This document shows, piece after piece, positions 8,326-18,392 of a stretch of DNA of 64,000 nucleotides; position 1 is the stretch's first letter; each line of letters opens with the position of its first letter. The translations under genes and the position numbers were made by a program. The notes under the pieces were generated by a model that was not told the DNA's origin, searched no databases, and was given only the letters and a program-made list of their open reading frames with translations. The stretch comes from Micromonospora coriariae (lineage in GTDB: Bacteria; Actinomycetota; Actinomycetes; Mycobacteriales; Micromonosporaceae). The DNA lies in NCBI RefSeq assembly GCF_900091455.1, contig NZ_LT607412.1:4898001-4962000 (forward strand), given 5' to 3'.

Positions 8326-8926
8326 AGAACCTGTCGGTTCGCCTCCAGGTTCCGCTAACGGACACCCCGACGGTCAGCATCACTCAAGATTCAATATTTG
8401 GCTGGCTGGGACAGCTGATAAAGAGCAAACGACGTCTGCGGCTGGATGGATGTCGTTCGGCAGCGGCCCGTCGACGCCTGGGATGTGACAGGGTCTGCGG
8501 AGACCTCCGCGTAGACGAGCACGGCGGGGCCACTGCTTGTAACTTGGCACGTCGACGCCTGGTAATGCCGGGACCATCGAGTCCTTCGGCAAGACCGCGC
8601 GTGGTGCCGTCCAGCGCGGCTTGGGCCAGCGGGTGACGTCGGTGGGACAGCACGGGACGTGATCCCTCTGGGTAGATCGGCGACCTGCTGGCCCAAGTCG
8701 TAGCACCACAGGCGGGACAGCGATGCTGATCATGGTTCGAGCCCGCCCGGCTCGGCACACACCTCGCTACAGGCGAGCCCTTGAGCTCTGACGCGAGACG
8801 GGAGCCGCGCGGGTCGCTGGGATCGCGAACGGCTCAATCGGAGGGAAGACCATTGAGTCTCGTTATCAGGGCGCCGCGCGTTCCCGCCAGGGATCCGAAC
8901 CAGCTCCGACACGCGAAGGAGTACAG
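8326..8926. other. Gap with no supported gene
   Basis: Short overlapping reverse ORFs in 8380-8760 have low-complexity Arg/Pro/Ser composition typical of antisense reading of GC-rich DNA. The AT-richer ATTCAATATTTGG near 8390 could be promoter-like. I see no family resemblance. Confidence 0.5.
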
Positions 8927-9160
8927 GTGCAGGTGTACTGCGGTATCGACTGGGCTGAGCGGCATCACGATGTGGCCCTGGTCGACCAAGACGGCAACCT
9001 CGTGGCCAAGAAACGCCTCCACGAGACCGTCGAAGGATCCGCCCAGCTCGTGGACATGTTGGCCGCGGCGGGCGACAGCGCGCACGCCCCGACCCGGTAG
9101 CGATCGAGACACCGCGCGGCCTGCTGGTCGCGGCGCTACGGGCGATCGTCGAGGGTGTGG
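8927..9160 (+). pseudogene. IS110-family transposase, N-terminal fragment
   Basis: From GTG 8927 the frame reads the DEDD-type start YCGIDWAERHHDVALVD (first catalytic Asp) for about 57 codons to a premature TAG. A shifted frame continues with VAIETPRGLLVAALRA, typical of the next IS110 segment. The C-terminal Transposase_20 domain is absent, so this is a dead fragment. Confidence 0.8.
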
Positions 9161-9386
9161 TGTTCGGTGAAGCCGGCCCGGTGTCTCGTGGCCAGGTCAA
9201 CGCCGATCTCCAGCGAGTCCGTCAGCCACGGGATCCAGGCACCGCTCCGCTTGTTGGCCGCAGGGCGGGCCGGCCAAGCAATAGCATTCGGCACACGAGA
9301 TCAGGCAGCAGGACAGTTCGCCTGCCGAGCGGCGGTGATACGGCCGAAGGGTCTGCGCGGTCACGCCGACATGCAACACTGACCAC

Positions 9387-9641
9387 ATGGACCAGCCGGT
9401 CATCGCAGAGTTCCAGGGCGGGCCCCTCGACGGTACCCGCCGGATTCAGCAGGACCTGCCGTCGACCTACGTCGAGCCGACTCCAGGGACGGCCACCGGA
9501 GACCTCGCTGGGCGATCACATCAGCGGAGAGGCACCTCGATGGTCTATGAGCTATTGATCGACGCGGCGAGCGGGAGACCCGACGCTGACGGCTCCGGAC
9601 TGTACCGGTACGAGTTCCGGGGCTACCGGCACGGTAAGTAG
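9387..9641 (+). CDS. Hypothetical protein, 84 aa
   Basis: A compact ORF from ATG 9387 with balanced composition. It starts MDQPVIAEFQGGPLDGT and ends YRYEFRGYRHGK; the FQGGPLDG opening resembles small uncharacterised actinobacterial proteins I have seen without function. The end (YELLIDAASGRP through LYRYEFRGY) looks like two beta strands. No membrane segment or signal peptide. It stands alone between relics, so it may itself be an orphan remnant. Confidence 0.55.
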   Translation: MDQPVIAEFQGGPLDGTRRIQQDLPSTYVEPTPGTATGDLAGRSHQRRGTSMVYELLIDAASGRPDADGSGLYRYEFRGYRHGK

Positions 9642-9726
9642 GCCTTGCCCACCGCCACCACCCGCGCCGAAACCGAGGATGAGAACCAGGTGCAGATGGG
9701 TGGAACCTCAAGCTCGTAACTTTTTC

Positions 9727-9957
9727 ATCAGGATGCCGAGCCGGACTCCGAGGCCGTGCTCCGCGCAGCCGGGGTGCAGACCGACGTCCTGCTCTGGCTG
9801 CTGCGGCCTGGCCGGCAACTTCGGTTTCGAACAGGGACACTACGAGGTATCCGAGGCATGCGCCGAGCGAGTTCTGCTGCCGGCCGTGCGGGACGCCGCG
9901 GACACTGACGTGCTCCTCGCCGACGGCTTCAGCTGCCGCACCCAGGTGACGGCCTGC
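9727..9957 (+). pseudogene. C-terminal fragment of FAD/Fe-S lactate dehydrogenase-type protein
   Basis: One frame reads DSEAVLRAAGVQTDVL, then after a frameshift near 9800 another reads CCGLAGNFGFEQGHYEVS and VLLADGFSCRTQV. This is the cysteine-rich CCG-domain end of FAD-linked oxidases fused to GlpC-like Fe-S domains (D-lactate/glycolate type). Everything upstream is missing. Non-functional. Confidence 0.75.
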
Positions 9958-10234
9958 TCCCGCAACCGATTCACGTCCTCGTCGTCGGGCACTCCTCGTT
10001 CCGAGTTCCGTCAACCGCTGATCCGCCTCCTTGCGTCGATCCACGCGGCGAACCGGCACCGGCCGGTTCCTCGTACCAGCGCACACCGAGATCGCTGGCG
10101 GCGTGGGCGACGCGGACCCCTGAGGAATGCTGCCGGCGGGTGCCGGGTGGCTGCCTCGCCGGAGCGTCACGGCCGGCGGGCTCGGCGCAGCCGGAGTTCG
10201 GCCGGTGCCCGCGGCCGCTCACGCCTCACCGACA
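9958..10234. other. Gap with no supported gene
   Basis: Conflicting ORFs only. A short reverse stretch reading DLGVRWYEEP resembles an enolase-superfamily segment but is too short to call. Confidence 0.4.
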
Positions 10235-10480
10235 GGAGTTGGCTGGCCTAGGCTCACTGCCGTTTCCAGCATCAGCGCATGCACGAACGCCTGCGGCAGG
10301 TTGCCGCGCAACTGCCGCTGGCCGACGTCGTACTCCTCGGTGTAGAGGCCCGGCGGCCCGCACGCCGCTCGGTTGCGCTCGAACCATCGGTTTACCCCGA
10401 CCGGGTCGCCGCCTTCAAGGCGGCGAGCGCTGCCGCGAAGCCGCAGAGCAGAAACGCGCCCGCCGCGTCGCCGAGCCACC
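10235..10480 (-). pseudogene. GH15 glucanase C-terminal fragment (paralogue of next gene)
   Basis: The reverse strand reads GAFLLCGFAAALAALKAAT, then after a frame change YTEEYDVGQRQLRGNLPQAF followed by VHALMLETAVSL. This is the same C-terminal region as in the GH15 gene at 10882-12725 (FLLCSFELVSALVLAG and LGNYPQAFTHLALIEAAL). Sequence divergence shows it is an old paralogue rather than a recent duplication. Frameshifted and truncated. Confidence 0.7.
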
Positions 10481-10881
10481 GCCGGGCCTGGCGGCGACGC
10501 ACCTCGACGACCTTGCCAGCTCGCTGGGCGATCTGTCCTACGCGATCGACGATCTCGAAGCCCGGCGGGCGGCCGCGTTCCGGGTTCGCCGGACAACCCG
10601 GCACCTCGTACACGACCTCAACGTGCACACGTCCCCGATTCCGGAATCACAAGAGGCAATCACCGTCACCCTGATCAAGATCGTCGTCGCCGACATCGTG
10701 GTCTTCGCCGACGCCGATCAGGTGGGAACGTAAGGACGCCGAGTACCGCAGGGCATCACGCTGCGCGAGGGGTTGCCGGTTGGCGCGGGCAGAGACCCTG
10801 TTCCGCATCGCCCGGTTGTCGGCCCCGCACACGTCCGCCGCGTCACGGACGCCTCGCCGCGCCGTTCGGCGACGTCGCGCC
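10481..10881. other. Gap with one weak ORF end
   Basis: A + strand frame at about 10500-10733 reads HLDDLASSLGDLSYAIDDLE and ends VVADIVVFADADQVGT. It looks protein-like but has no start or recognised family. Possibly a gene tail. Confidence 0.3.
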
Positions 10882-12725
10882 TCACGTGGGTGGTGGTGGC
10901 GGGACCGGCCGGCCGGCGGGCACCGGTCGGGCGCGTTCGGCCCAGGTGTGCAGGGCGTCGCGGTCGCCGGCGGCGTCCAGGTTGAGCGCTGCCTCGATGA
11001 GGGCGAGGTGGGTGAACGCCTGAGGATAATTGCCCAGGGCGGTTCCGTCGCCGGCGAGTTGTTCGGAGTAGAAGCCGAGCGGTCCCGCGTATGCGCTGAG
11101 TTGGTTGAAGAGCTGCCGTGCCGAGTCTCGCTCGCCGGCCAGCACGAGGGCGGAGACCAGTTCGAACGAGCAGAGCAGGAACGCCCCCTCCTCGCCGGGC
11201 AGCCCGTCGTCCGCCTGGTACCGGCGGATCAGGGCGGGGCCGATCGCGAGTCGCTGCCGGATCCGGTCGATGGTGGCGAGCATCCGCGGGTCGTCAGCGG
11301 GGAGGAAGCCGACCAGCGGGATCCGCAGCAGGGACGCGTCGAGATCAGTGCAGCCGTACGCCAGCACGAAGCTGCCCGCCGCGTCGTCGTAGCCGCGGTC
11401 GAGGACCTCGGCGCGCAGGTCGTCGCGGGCCTGCCGCCAGCTGTCGACGGCGGCGGCGCGGTCGTCGAGCAGGTCGGCCAGGCGGATGCCCCGGTCGAGG
11501 CAGACCCAGGTCATCACCTTCGAGTTGACGTAGTGCCGGCGGGGGCCGCGAATCTCCCAGGTGCCGTGGTCGGGTTCGCGCCACCGCCGCGCCATGGTGT
11601 CGACGTGCCGCCGCAGCAGCCGCCACTGGTCGCCGGTCAGGTCGCCGGTGAGCTGCTGGTAGACCAGCGCGGCGTCGAGGATGTGACCGTAGGTGTCGAA
11701 CTGGACCTGGTCGGCGGCCTCGTTGCCGGTGCGGACCGGTCGCGAGTCGGCATAGCCGGACAGGTGCGGCAGTTCCCGCTCGGTGGTGGTGTGGCCGTGG
11801 ATGCCGACGAGCGGGGCGATCGGGTCCGCCTGCGTGGCGCAGATGTCCAGCAGGAAGTGCAGGTACCGCCGGCCCTCCTCGGCGTGACCGAGTCGGAACA
11901 GGGCGAGCAGTAGCAGCGAAGCGTCCCGGTGCCAGGTGAACCGGTAGTCCCAGTTCCGCACCCCGCCGATCTCCTCGGGCAGCGCGGTGGTGGCGGCGGC
12001 CAGCAGGGCGCCGGTCTCGTCGAACGACACGCCGCGCAGCACCAGGGCGCTGCGCCGGACGGCCTCGGCGGCGAAGCCGGCGTAGTCGCTGCGGCCGGAC
12101 CAGTCCCGCCAGGTGCGGCAGGTCCGATCGAGCAGCCCGGTCGGATCCGGCGCCGGCCCCGCGGCGTCGCCGTAGTCGAGCAGGATGGTGGCCGTCCGGC
12201 CGGCGGGCAGTTCCACCTCGGCGGTCAGCGCCGCCCCGTCCGCGACGAGCGGCAGGTCCGCGCCGACCCGCAGCGGAACCCCGGAGGCGTGCCACCGGCC
12301 GTCGACCTGCGTCCAGCCGGTGGCCCCGGCGCCGAAGCCGGGTCGTGGGGTGATCCGAACCATCAGCCGCACCACACCGCGCTCGGCCGTCACCTGGCGG
12401 ACCAGTACCTTGCCGGCCCGGATCGGTTGCGCGGCGTCGCCCGGCCCGACGGCTAGGAAGTCTCGGCCGACGGCCCTGCCGCCCGGCCCGTCGCACTCGC
12501 TGTGTAGCACCAGGGTGTCCGGCAGGTACCGGCGGGCCGCTGCCGGGCAGCCGTCGACGGTGAGCGAGAACCGCCGCCGACCTGTCGGTCGAGCAACCGG
12601 GCGAAGACGGCGTCACCCTCGAAGTGCGGTACGCAGAACCATTCGACCGTCCCGTCCGGTGCGACCAGCGCGGCGGTGTGGGTGTCGGAGAGGAAGGCGT
12701 ACGAGTCGACGGGCGGGAAGCTCAT
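10882..12725 (-). pseudogene. GH15-family glucoamylase/trehalase-like, one-base frameshift
   Basis: ATG 12725 opens MSFPPVDSYAFLSDTHTAAL, the standard GH15 start. The frame breaks after LLDRQVGG near 12567 and resumes as RFSLTVDGCPAARRYLP, continuing to the stop at 10882 through the (alpha/alpha)6 catalytic domain: NWDYRFTWHRDASL, the catalytic-loop region GHTTTERELPHLSGY and LGNYPQAFTHLALIE. One missing C (GGCGGCGG for GGCGGCCGG) restores a protein of about 613 aa, the family's usual size. It is either a sequence error or a young pseudogene. Expected role: hydrolysis of alpha-glucosides such as trehalose or maltodextrin. It overlaps the next gene by 4 bp. Confidence 0.8.
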
Positions 12726-13677
12726 ACCAGCTCCGGCAGCACGCGGGAGCCGAAGACCTCCAGGAATCCGTCCTGGTCCCGCCCGACATGGTGCAGGTAG
12801 ATCTCGTCGACGCCCAGGTCAGCGTACTCGCGCAGCCAGTGAGTGTGCCGGCCGGTGTCGCTGGAGACCAGCACGTGCTCCCGCATGTCCTCCGGGCGGA
12901 CGTAGGCGGTGGCCTCGGCGAAGTCGTCCGGGGTGGCCAGGTCCCAGCCGAGATCGCTGCCGAGGATGGCGGTACGCCACTGCTCGTGGGCCACCCGTAG
13001 GGCGGTCTCCTCGTCGGCGGCCCAGGACAGGTGCACCTGCAGCAGCACCGGCCCGCCACCCCCGCCGTCCCGGTACGCGTCGACCACCTGCCGTACCCTG
13101 TCGATGCCCTGGTTGATGGTGATCAGCCCGTCCGCCCAGGAACCCGCCCAGCGGGCGGTCTCCGGGTGACCGCCGCCGCGTACACCGGTGGCGGCTGCGC
13201 CGGCCGCGACCACAGCACCGCCCGGTCGACGGTGACCAGCCCCCTGTGGTCGACGCACTCGCCGGCGAACAGGGCGCGGATCACCTGCACGCACTCCCGC
13301 AGCCGGGCGTTGCGTTCCGGCGTGGCCGGCCACCGGGCGCCGGTGATGTGCTCGTTGAGCGCCTGGCCGCTGCCGAGGGCGAGCCAGAACCGACCCGGGA
13401 ACATCTCCGTCAGGGTGGCCGCGGCCTGCGCGACGATGGCCGGGTGGTAGCGCTGGCCGGGCGCGTTCACCACGCCCAGCGGCAGGTCGGTACGGGCCAG
13501 CGCCGCCCCCAGCCAGGACCAGGCGAACCCGGAGTGGCCCTGCTCCGCCCCAAACGGGGCGAAGTGGTCCGAGCACATTGCGCGGGTGAAACCGGCCGCC
13601 CGGGCCGCCTCGACCAGCCGCAGCAGCGCGCTCGGCGGGAACTGCTCGTGCGAGGCGTGGAAGCCGAGGACCGGCAT
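12722..13677 (-). pseudogene. LLM-class (luciferase-like) oxidoreductase, one-base frameshift
   Basis: ATG 13677 starts MPVLGFHASHEQFPPSALL, characteristic of the TIGR03885 subgroup of F420/flavin-type luciferase-like oxidoreductases. It continues with CSDHFAPF, FPGRFWLALGSGQALNEH and PPPVYAAAVT. The frame is lost near 13170 and continues one base over as PETARWAGSWADGLITI to VGRDQDGFLEVFGSRVLPEL. Adding one C to the CACCCGG run restores about 317 aa. Predicted cytoplasmic oxidoreductase; cofactor and substrate unknown. It sits between GH15 and a stress protein, a common actinobacterial grouping. Confidence 0.75.
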
Positions 13678-13719
13678 GGGCTCCTCCCGCCGTCGGTGCT
13701 CCGCCGGGTGCGGATGACC

Positions 13720-14463
13720 CGGTTTACCCGCCCTTCCCGCGCGGAAACGACGCCCGCACCCGGCGGCACGACGCCCCGAACCGGCCGGGCAGGATCCCTT
13801 CCTGGCCGGGCAGGCTGCCGAGCAGGACGGCGCGGCTGCTGCGTGGGCCAGGTCCTCCGCCACGTTGCCCAGCAGCTTCTCGTCGAGCCCGTGCCCCAGC
13901 CGCCCGATCACCAGCAGGTCCACGTCGCGGACGTCGGCGACGGCCAGGATGGCGTCGGCCGGGTGGCCGGCCACGATCTCCGTGCTCGCGTCGCCCAACC
14001 CGTCCGGCAGGGTGCGGGCAACCTCGTCCAGCATCCGCCGGGCCCGCTGGCGCTCCGCGTCCGCCTCAAGGTCAACCAGGTCCGGGTCGGTGACGGTGAC
14101 CAGGACCAGCTCGCTGGTGGTCCCGGTCAGCGCGTGGGCGACGGCGCGCAGCGCCCGGTCGGAGTCGGGTGAGCCGTCCAGGCCGACCAGCACGCGCAGG
14201 CCGGGCCGGGTGGGTGCCGGCGCCCGGAAGCGGACGTCGAACCGCTGCGGGGCGGCCCGACCACGCTCGACGGCGATCGGGACGAGCAGCGGGCCGGGCA
14301 GCCCGCCGACGAGGTACCAGAGCAGGTTGCGGTGCCCGCCGCGGGTGACGAAGACCGCCGCGGTAGCCAGTCCCGTCGCCAGCCAGGCCACCAGCGCCAG
14401 CTGGGCCCAGCCCAGCTCAGCCATGGTGGCTCCGGGCGTGGGCGGTGCGGGCGGGTCGGTCAT
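13720..14463 (-). pseudogene. Membrane-anchored universal stress protein, frameshifted near C-terminus
   Basis: ATG 14463 (or 14424, MAELGWAQLALVAWLATG) begins a hydrophobic segment and a second one (LLWYLVGGLPGPLLVPIAV), then a Usp domain: RVLVGLDGSPDSDRALRAV (strand 1 and ATP site) and DLLVIGRLGHGLDEKLLG (the G-x2-G-x9-G nucleotide region). Near 13835 the frame changes: the expected RAVLLGSLPGQEG appears one base over after a CACGCAGCAGC stretch. The 3' end cannot be fixed because the unshifted frame runs into the LLM gene. Predicted nucleotide-binding stress protein. Confidence 0.65.
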
Positions 14464-14525
14464 GCCGGTGAATACTCCCGGCGGCGGTGGGTACGCCACC
14501 GCGTCCAGTCGGGGGAAGAAGGGTC

Positions 14526-15743
14526 GTGGGACACGAGTTCGTCAACTGGTCCGGCAGCCTGTCCTTCACGCCCGCCGAGTACGCGGAACCGGCCGACGAG
14601 GACGAGGTCCGCGCCCTCGTGCGGCGCGCCCGGCAGGACGGAACCCCGGTCCGCCCGGTGGGCTCGGGGCACTCGTCGAGCCCGCTGGTCCGGACCGACG
14701 GGATCCTGCTCAGCCTGGACCGGATGGCCGGAGTGATCTCCGACCGGGGCAACCTGGCCACGGTGTGGGCGGGCACAAGGCTGAAGACGCTGGGGGAGGG
14801 CCTGTACGACGCCGGTCTGGCGATGGACAACCTCGGCGACGTGGACTACCAGTCGATCGCCGGGGCGACCGCCACCGGCACCCACGGCACCGGCCTCCGC
14901 TTCGGGAACCTGTCCACCCAGGTGGCCGGCGTCCGACTGGTCACCGGCACGGGCGAGATCCTGGACATCGGCGCGGACAGCAACCCCGAACTCCTGCCGG
15001 CGGTGCGGTTGTCCCTCGGCGCCCTAGGCGTGGTCACCCAGGTCACCCTCCAGGTGCAGCCCCGCTACGACCTGCACCGACGGTCCTGGTGCGCCCCCAT
15101 CGACTGGACCCTCGACCACCTCGCGGAGCTCCAGCACACCAACCGCAACATGGACTTCTACTGGTACCCACGCAGCGACCAAACGCAGATCCGGGTGATG
15201 AACCGAGCCGACGAGACACCCGAGCAGCAGGTCTGGGCCCTGCCCCGGGTGCCCAGGTCGGACCCGTGGGCACAGCCCCGCGAGGTCCAGGTCGGACCGA
15301 CGCACCGCACCATCCCCCGGCACCGCGAGCTGCGATTCGAGGAGATCGAGTACATGCTGCCGGCGGAGGCGTTCCCGGCCTGCTTCGCCGAGGTCCGGCG
15401 GCGGATCCGGGAACAGCACCGCCGGGTGGCCGGATGGCGGGTGCTGGTGCGCAGCATCGCCGCCGACGACATCTGGCTCAGCAACGCGTACGGCCGGCCC
15501 ACCACCACCATCGCCTGCCTTCAGAACACCTCGCTGCCCTACGAGGAGTACTTCCGGGACATGGAGGCGGTCTTCCGGCAGTACGGCGGCCGGCCGCACT
15601 GGGGCAAGAAACACTGGCTGACCGCCCGCCAGCTGCGCCCCCTCTATCCCCGCTGGGACGACTTCCAGGCGCTGCGGCGCCGACTCGACCCGGACGGGGT
15701 GTTCCTCAGCCCCGACCAGACCCGGCTGCTGGAGGAGCGGTGA
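14526..15743 (+). CDS. FAD-binding sugar-lactone oxidase (gulonolactone/arabinonolactone type)
   Basis: About 405 aa from GTG 14526, preceded by GGGGGAAGAAGGG; the open frame begins at 14487. The PCMH FAD domain shows RPVGSGHSSSPLV and the conserved GDVDYQSIAGATATGTHGT, followed by the ALO C-terminal domain with FYWYPRSDQTQIR and the terminal RPHWGKKHW (substrate His-Trp). Family members oxidise L-gulono- or D-arabinono-1,4-lactone or alditols. No covalent-flavin HWAD motif was seen. Its stop overlaps the next start (GTGA), so the two are co-translated. Confidence 0.85.
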   Translation: MGHEFVNWSGSLSFTPAEYAEPADEDEVRALVRRARQDGTPVRPVGSGHSSSPLVRTDGILLSLDRMAGVISDRGNLATVWAGTRLKTLGEGLYDAGLAMDNLGDVDYQSIAGATATGTHGTGLRFGNLSTQVAGVRLVTGTGEILDIGADSNPELLPAVRLSLGALGVVTQVTLQVQPRYDLHRRSWCAPIDWTLDHLAELQHTNRNMDFYWYPRSDQTQIRVMNRADETPEQQVWALPRVPRSDPWAQPREVQVGPTHRTIPRHRELRFEEIEYMLPAEAFPACFAEVRRRIREQHRRVAGWRVLVRSIAADDIWLSNAYGRPTTTIACLQNTSLPYEEYFRDMEAVFRQYGGRPHWGKKHWLTARQLRPLYPRWDDFQALRRRLDPDGVFLSPDQTRLLEER

Positions 15744-16117
15744 TCCCGGAAATCGGCGCGCGGACCTGGGTGGTACCCGGCGGGCACGTGCCGTTTCCCA
15801 ACCACGGCCCGGAACCGGAGTTCACCGGCTTCGACCAGCTCTGCGTACTCAACGCCACCGACCGGGACGCCGAGCTCGACCTGGACATCTACTACGAGGA
15901 CGCGGACCCGGTCGGGCCGTACCGGATCCTGGTCGGCGCCCGGCGCATCCGGCATGTCCGGGTCAACGATCTGATCGACCCTGCGGCGGTACGGCTGGAC
16001 CGGCCCTACGGGTGCGTGCTGCGCTCGCCGGTGCCGGTGGTGGTGCAGTTCCTCCGGCAGGACACCCGGCTGCCGGGCGTTGTCGCGCTCACTGGCACGA
16101 TGGCCCATCCCGCATGA
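15740..16117 (+). CDS. Sensory-rhodopsin-transducer-like (ASRT) protein
   Basis: 125 aa from GTG 15740. The single-domain beta-sandwich pattern (ARTWVVPGGHVPF, LDIYYEDADPVGPYRI, VNDL, VPVVVQFLRQDTRLP) matches the Anabaena sensory-rhodopsin transducer family, which in most bacteria occurs without rhodopsin and may bind sugar-like ligands. Soluble. It overlaps the lactone oxidase by 4 bp and precedes a FUSC gene. The same ASRT-FUSC order occurs at 25.9-28.4 kb. Confidence 0.8.
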   Translation: MIPEIGARTWVVPGGHVPFPNHGPEPEFTGFDQLCVLNATDRDAELDLDIYYEDADPVGPYRILVGARRIRHVRVNDLIDPAAVRLDRPYGCVLRSPVPVVVQFLRQDTRLPGVVALTGTMAHPA

Positions 16118-16184
16118 CAGCGGCGAAGGTTCGCGACCGTCCGCGCCGGGTATGTCCGGCCACGCGGTTCCCGGCGGACACACG

Positions 16185-17256
16185 GTGACGACGGCACTGC
16201 GGGTCCGGTTGCGGCACGCTGGCCGGACGGGTCGCCGCCGGTTGGAGACGTACCTCATCGTGGTCGGCGCAGGCCGGCCTGGCCGCGACCCTGGCCTGGC
16301 TGGCAGCCCGGGAGCTGCTGGGCAACCAGGATCCGACCTTCGCCCCGGCTGCAGCGGTCGGTGTGATCGCCGCCGCACTGGGCAACCGGGCCCGACGCAC
16401 CGTGGAGCTGGTCGTCGGGGTGTTACTCGGCATCTTCGTCGGCGATACGCTGGTGGAAATCCTGGGTACCGGCCCGTGGCAGACGGGCGTCATCGTCTTC
16501 CTGTCGGCGGCGGTGGCTGCGGCGGCTCGCGGCACCGGTGCGCTGATGACCCAAGCCGGCGGTACCGCGGTGCTGGTCGCCACCGTCACCCCCACCTCGC
16601 CCGACCTGGAGTGGTCCCGGACCGCCAACGCGACGGTCGGGGGAGCGATCGGCCTGCTGGTGGTGCTGGTGCTCGCCCCGTTGAACCCGATGCGCACCGT
16701 ACGCCGGGTCGCGGACCCGACACTGAACCTTTTCGCCCGGGAAATGACCGCCTCGGCGGAGGCGCTGGCCCGCGCTGACGCCCGCGCCGCTCAGGAGATC
16801 TTGCACCGGATGCGCGCCGCGAAGCCACAGCTGGAGCGGCTCAGCGAGGCGGTGACCGCCGCCGAGGAGGTCGTCCGGCTCTCCCCGGTGCGCTGGCGCC
16901 GCCGTCGAACGCTGGCCGCATACGGGCGGGGCTGTCGAGCACATGGACCGGGCCTTCCGCAACAGCCAGGCCATGGTGCGCCGCATCGGCACCACGCTGC
17001 CCGACGAGGAACCGGTCCCGGCCGACCTGCCCGCCGCCGTCGAACGTCTCGGCGAGGCCGTGCGGATGCTGCACCGCGAGTTCCTCGCCGCCCGCGAACC
17101 CGTGCAGACGCGCGAGCGGGTGCTGAGCGCGGTGCGGGAAGCCGACGAGGCATGCCGGCAAGACACTGGATTCTCCGGCACCCATCGTCGTGGCGCAGCT
17201 GCGCACTGTTGCCAATGACATGCTCCGCGCCACCGGGGTGTCCAGCAACGAGGCCC
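16185..17256 (+). pseudogene. FUSC-type aromatic-acid exporter-like membrane protein, multiply broken
   Basis: The reading frame starts at GTG 16185 (or ATG 16152). TYLIVV then loses frame near 16265 and resumes as RTVELVVGVLLGIFVGDTL. Further segments match the intact paralogue at 27239 (TGPWQTGVIVFL, APLNPMRTVRRVA). Frame changes recur near 16925 (before EHMDRAFRNSQAMVRR) and near 17180 (one extra C before IVVAQLRTVANDMLRATG). The end is replaced by an IS21 fragment at about 17257. FUSC proteins are inner-membrane efflux components; this copy is dead. Confidence 0.8.
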
Positions 17257-17588
17257 GGCTACATCCCGTTCGAAGCCGAAGCGGCGAACCTGTTCTTCCA
17301 GCTGGTCTCCAACCGCTACGAACGAGCCAGTCTGATCGTCACGTCCAACAAGCCCTTCGGAAGGTGGGGCGAAGTCTTCGGCGACGACGTCGTCGCCGCA
17401 GCCATGATCGACCGCCTCGTCCACCACGCCGAAGTGATCTCGATGAAGGGCGACAGCTACCGGCTCAAAGACCGCGACCTCGGCCGCGTTCCTGCAGCCA
17501 CCAAGACCAACGACTGAACATCAACAACCAGCGAGGGGGCCAACATTCGGCCGGAACAGAGGGGTCAAAGTTCAGCCGGCGTTGACAC
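17257..17588 (+). pseudogene. IS21-family IstB fragment and IS end
   Basis: The frame reads GYIPFEAEAANLFFQLVSNR, FGRWGEVFGDDVVAAAMIDR and LKDRDLGRVP, the C-terminal third of the IstB AAA+ transposition helper. The downstream stretch ending GGCGTTGACA near 17588 resembles an IS21 terminus (TGTCA reversed). The IstB start and IstA are missing. The element interrupts the FUSC gene. Confidence 0.8.
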
Positions 17589-17664
17589 GGGTCAGCCCGG
17601 CTTGGGCGCCTCAGCCGGCTTCCCGCCTGCACCGGGTCCTCTCGCGGTGGTGGTCTCTCGATGC

Positions 17665-17755
17665 TGCCTCGCAACGTCCGGTGTGCGGCATGACGGCGGC
17701 AGCGGATCCGGGGACCGGGCGAAAGCAGGCTTCAATCGCTGGACCCGTCGGCTTC
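17665..17755. repeat. Divergent repeat with 21628-21735
   Basis: Both places contain the order CTC(G)CAACG-CCGGTG, then GCGGCAGCGGA or GGCTGCAGCGGA, then TTCAA(T/C)CGCTG at similar spacing. The reverse frames read QRLKPAFARSPDPLPPS and QRLKAVVARRPAPLQPS. Possibly remnants of the same mobile-element end. Confidence 0.35.
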
Positions 17756-17882
17756 GACCGGTCAGGGGTGCGCCGTTCACCCATCTGAGCAGGCACGGGA
17801 AGAAGTATCACGCGTGCTCGCCGAGCGAATCTGAGTACGCCGACTCATGCTCGGCCGGGTTGAGCCGCCCACGCTGGGCGGC

Positions 17883-18089
17883 ATGACGTCTGAGGCGGTC
17901 GGCACAGGTCGGCGGGGTGGCCCGATCGTGGGATTCCTGGTCCTGGTCTGGGTCTGCGGGCTGATCGCGGCGGCCGTGTGGTGCCGGCTGGCAGCACTTC
18001 CGGTGTGCGCCGGTCACCCTCCGCCACGTCGGACAGGGTGGGGGAGTGGGGGAGTCGGGTTGCTGCCCGACCCGGTCGATGACCCCTAG
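17883..18089 (+). CDS. Possible small single-span membrane protein
   Basis: ATG 17883 opens a 68-codon frame with one hydrophobic helix (GFLVLVWVCGLIAAAVW) followed by a Pro/Gly-rich tail. No ribosome site stands out and no family is recognised. It could be chance reading of a relic region. Confidence 0.3.
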   Translation: MTSEAVGTGRRGGPIVGFLVLVWVCGLIAAAVWCRLAALPVCAGHPPPRRTGWGSGGVGLLPDPVDDP

Positions 18090-18155
18090 GCCAGATGCTG
18101 GCTCGGCGGGTCGACAACGTGCCCGTGGTGGTCTACCGCGACGGCCGAAATCACC
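18085..18155 (+). pseudogene. Fragment of the Rieske gene (copy of 23740-23810)
   Basis: About 60 bp including GACAACGTGCCCGTGG match the Rieske gene segment that reads RRVDNVPVVVYRDG. Similarity ends on both sides, so this is a short stranded duplication. Confidence 0.7.
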
Positions 18156-18392
18156 GTCGGCTAAGCGGTCCAGCGGCCCACGCGACCAGCGATGCCGGAC
18201 GGCTGATGGCCCGGATCCGGATACGCACGTCGTCCGTGTTGGCTGGCTGCGCTCCTGCGTAATGCCGAGCTGGTGGTGCAGCCGCGGCATGCGTCCCCTA
18301 AGTGGGCGGCCCCTCAGCATTCCGGGCTTCGGTGGAGCGGTTCCTCGCATGTAGCCGGACGGCAGGCACGCAGGTCATTCCGACCGCGATTT

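Noticed and set aside
13865..16117. 750-codon + strand ORF
   Set aside because: Only its last 125 codons (ASRT-like) are coding; the rest is the antisense or shifted frame of the Usp and lactone oxidase genes.
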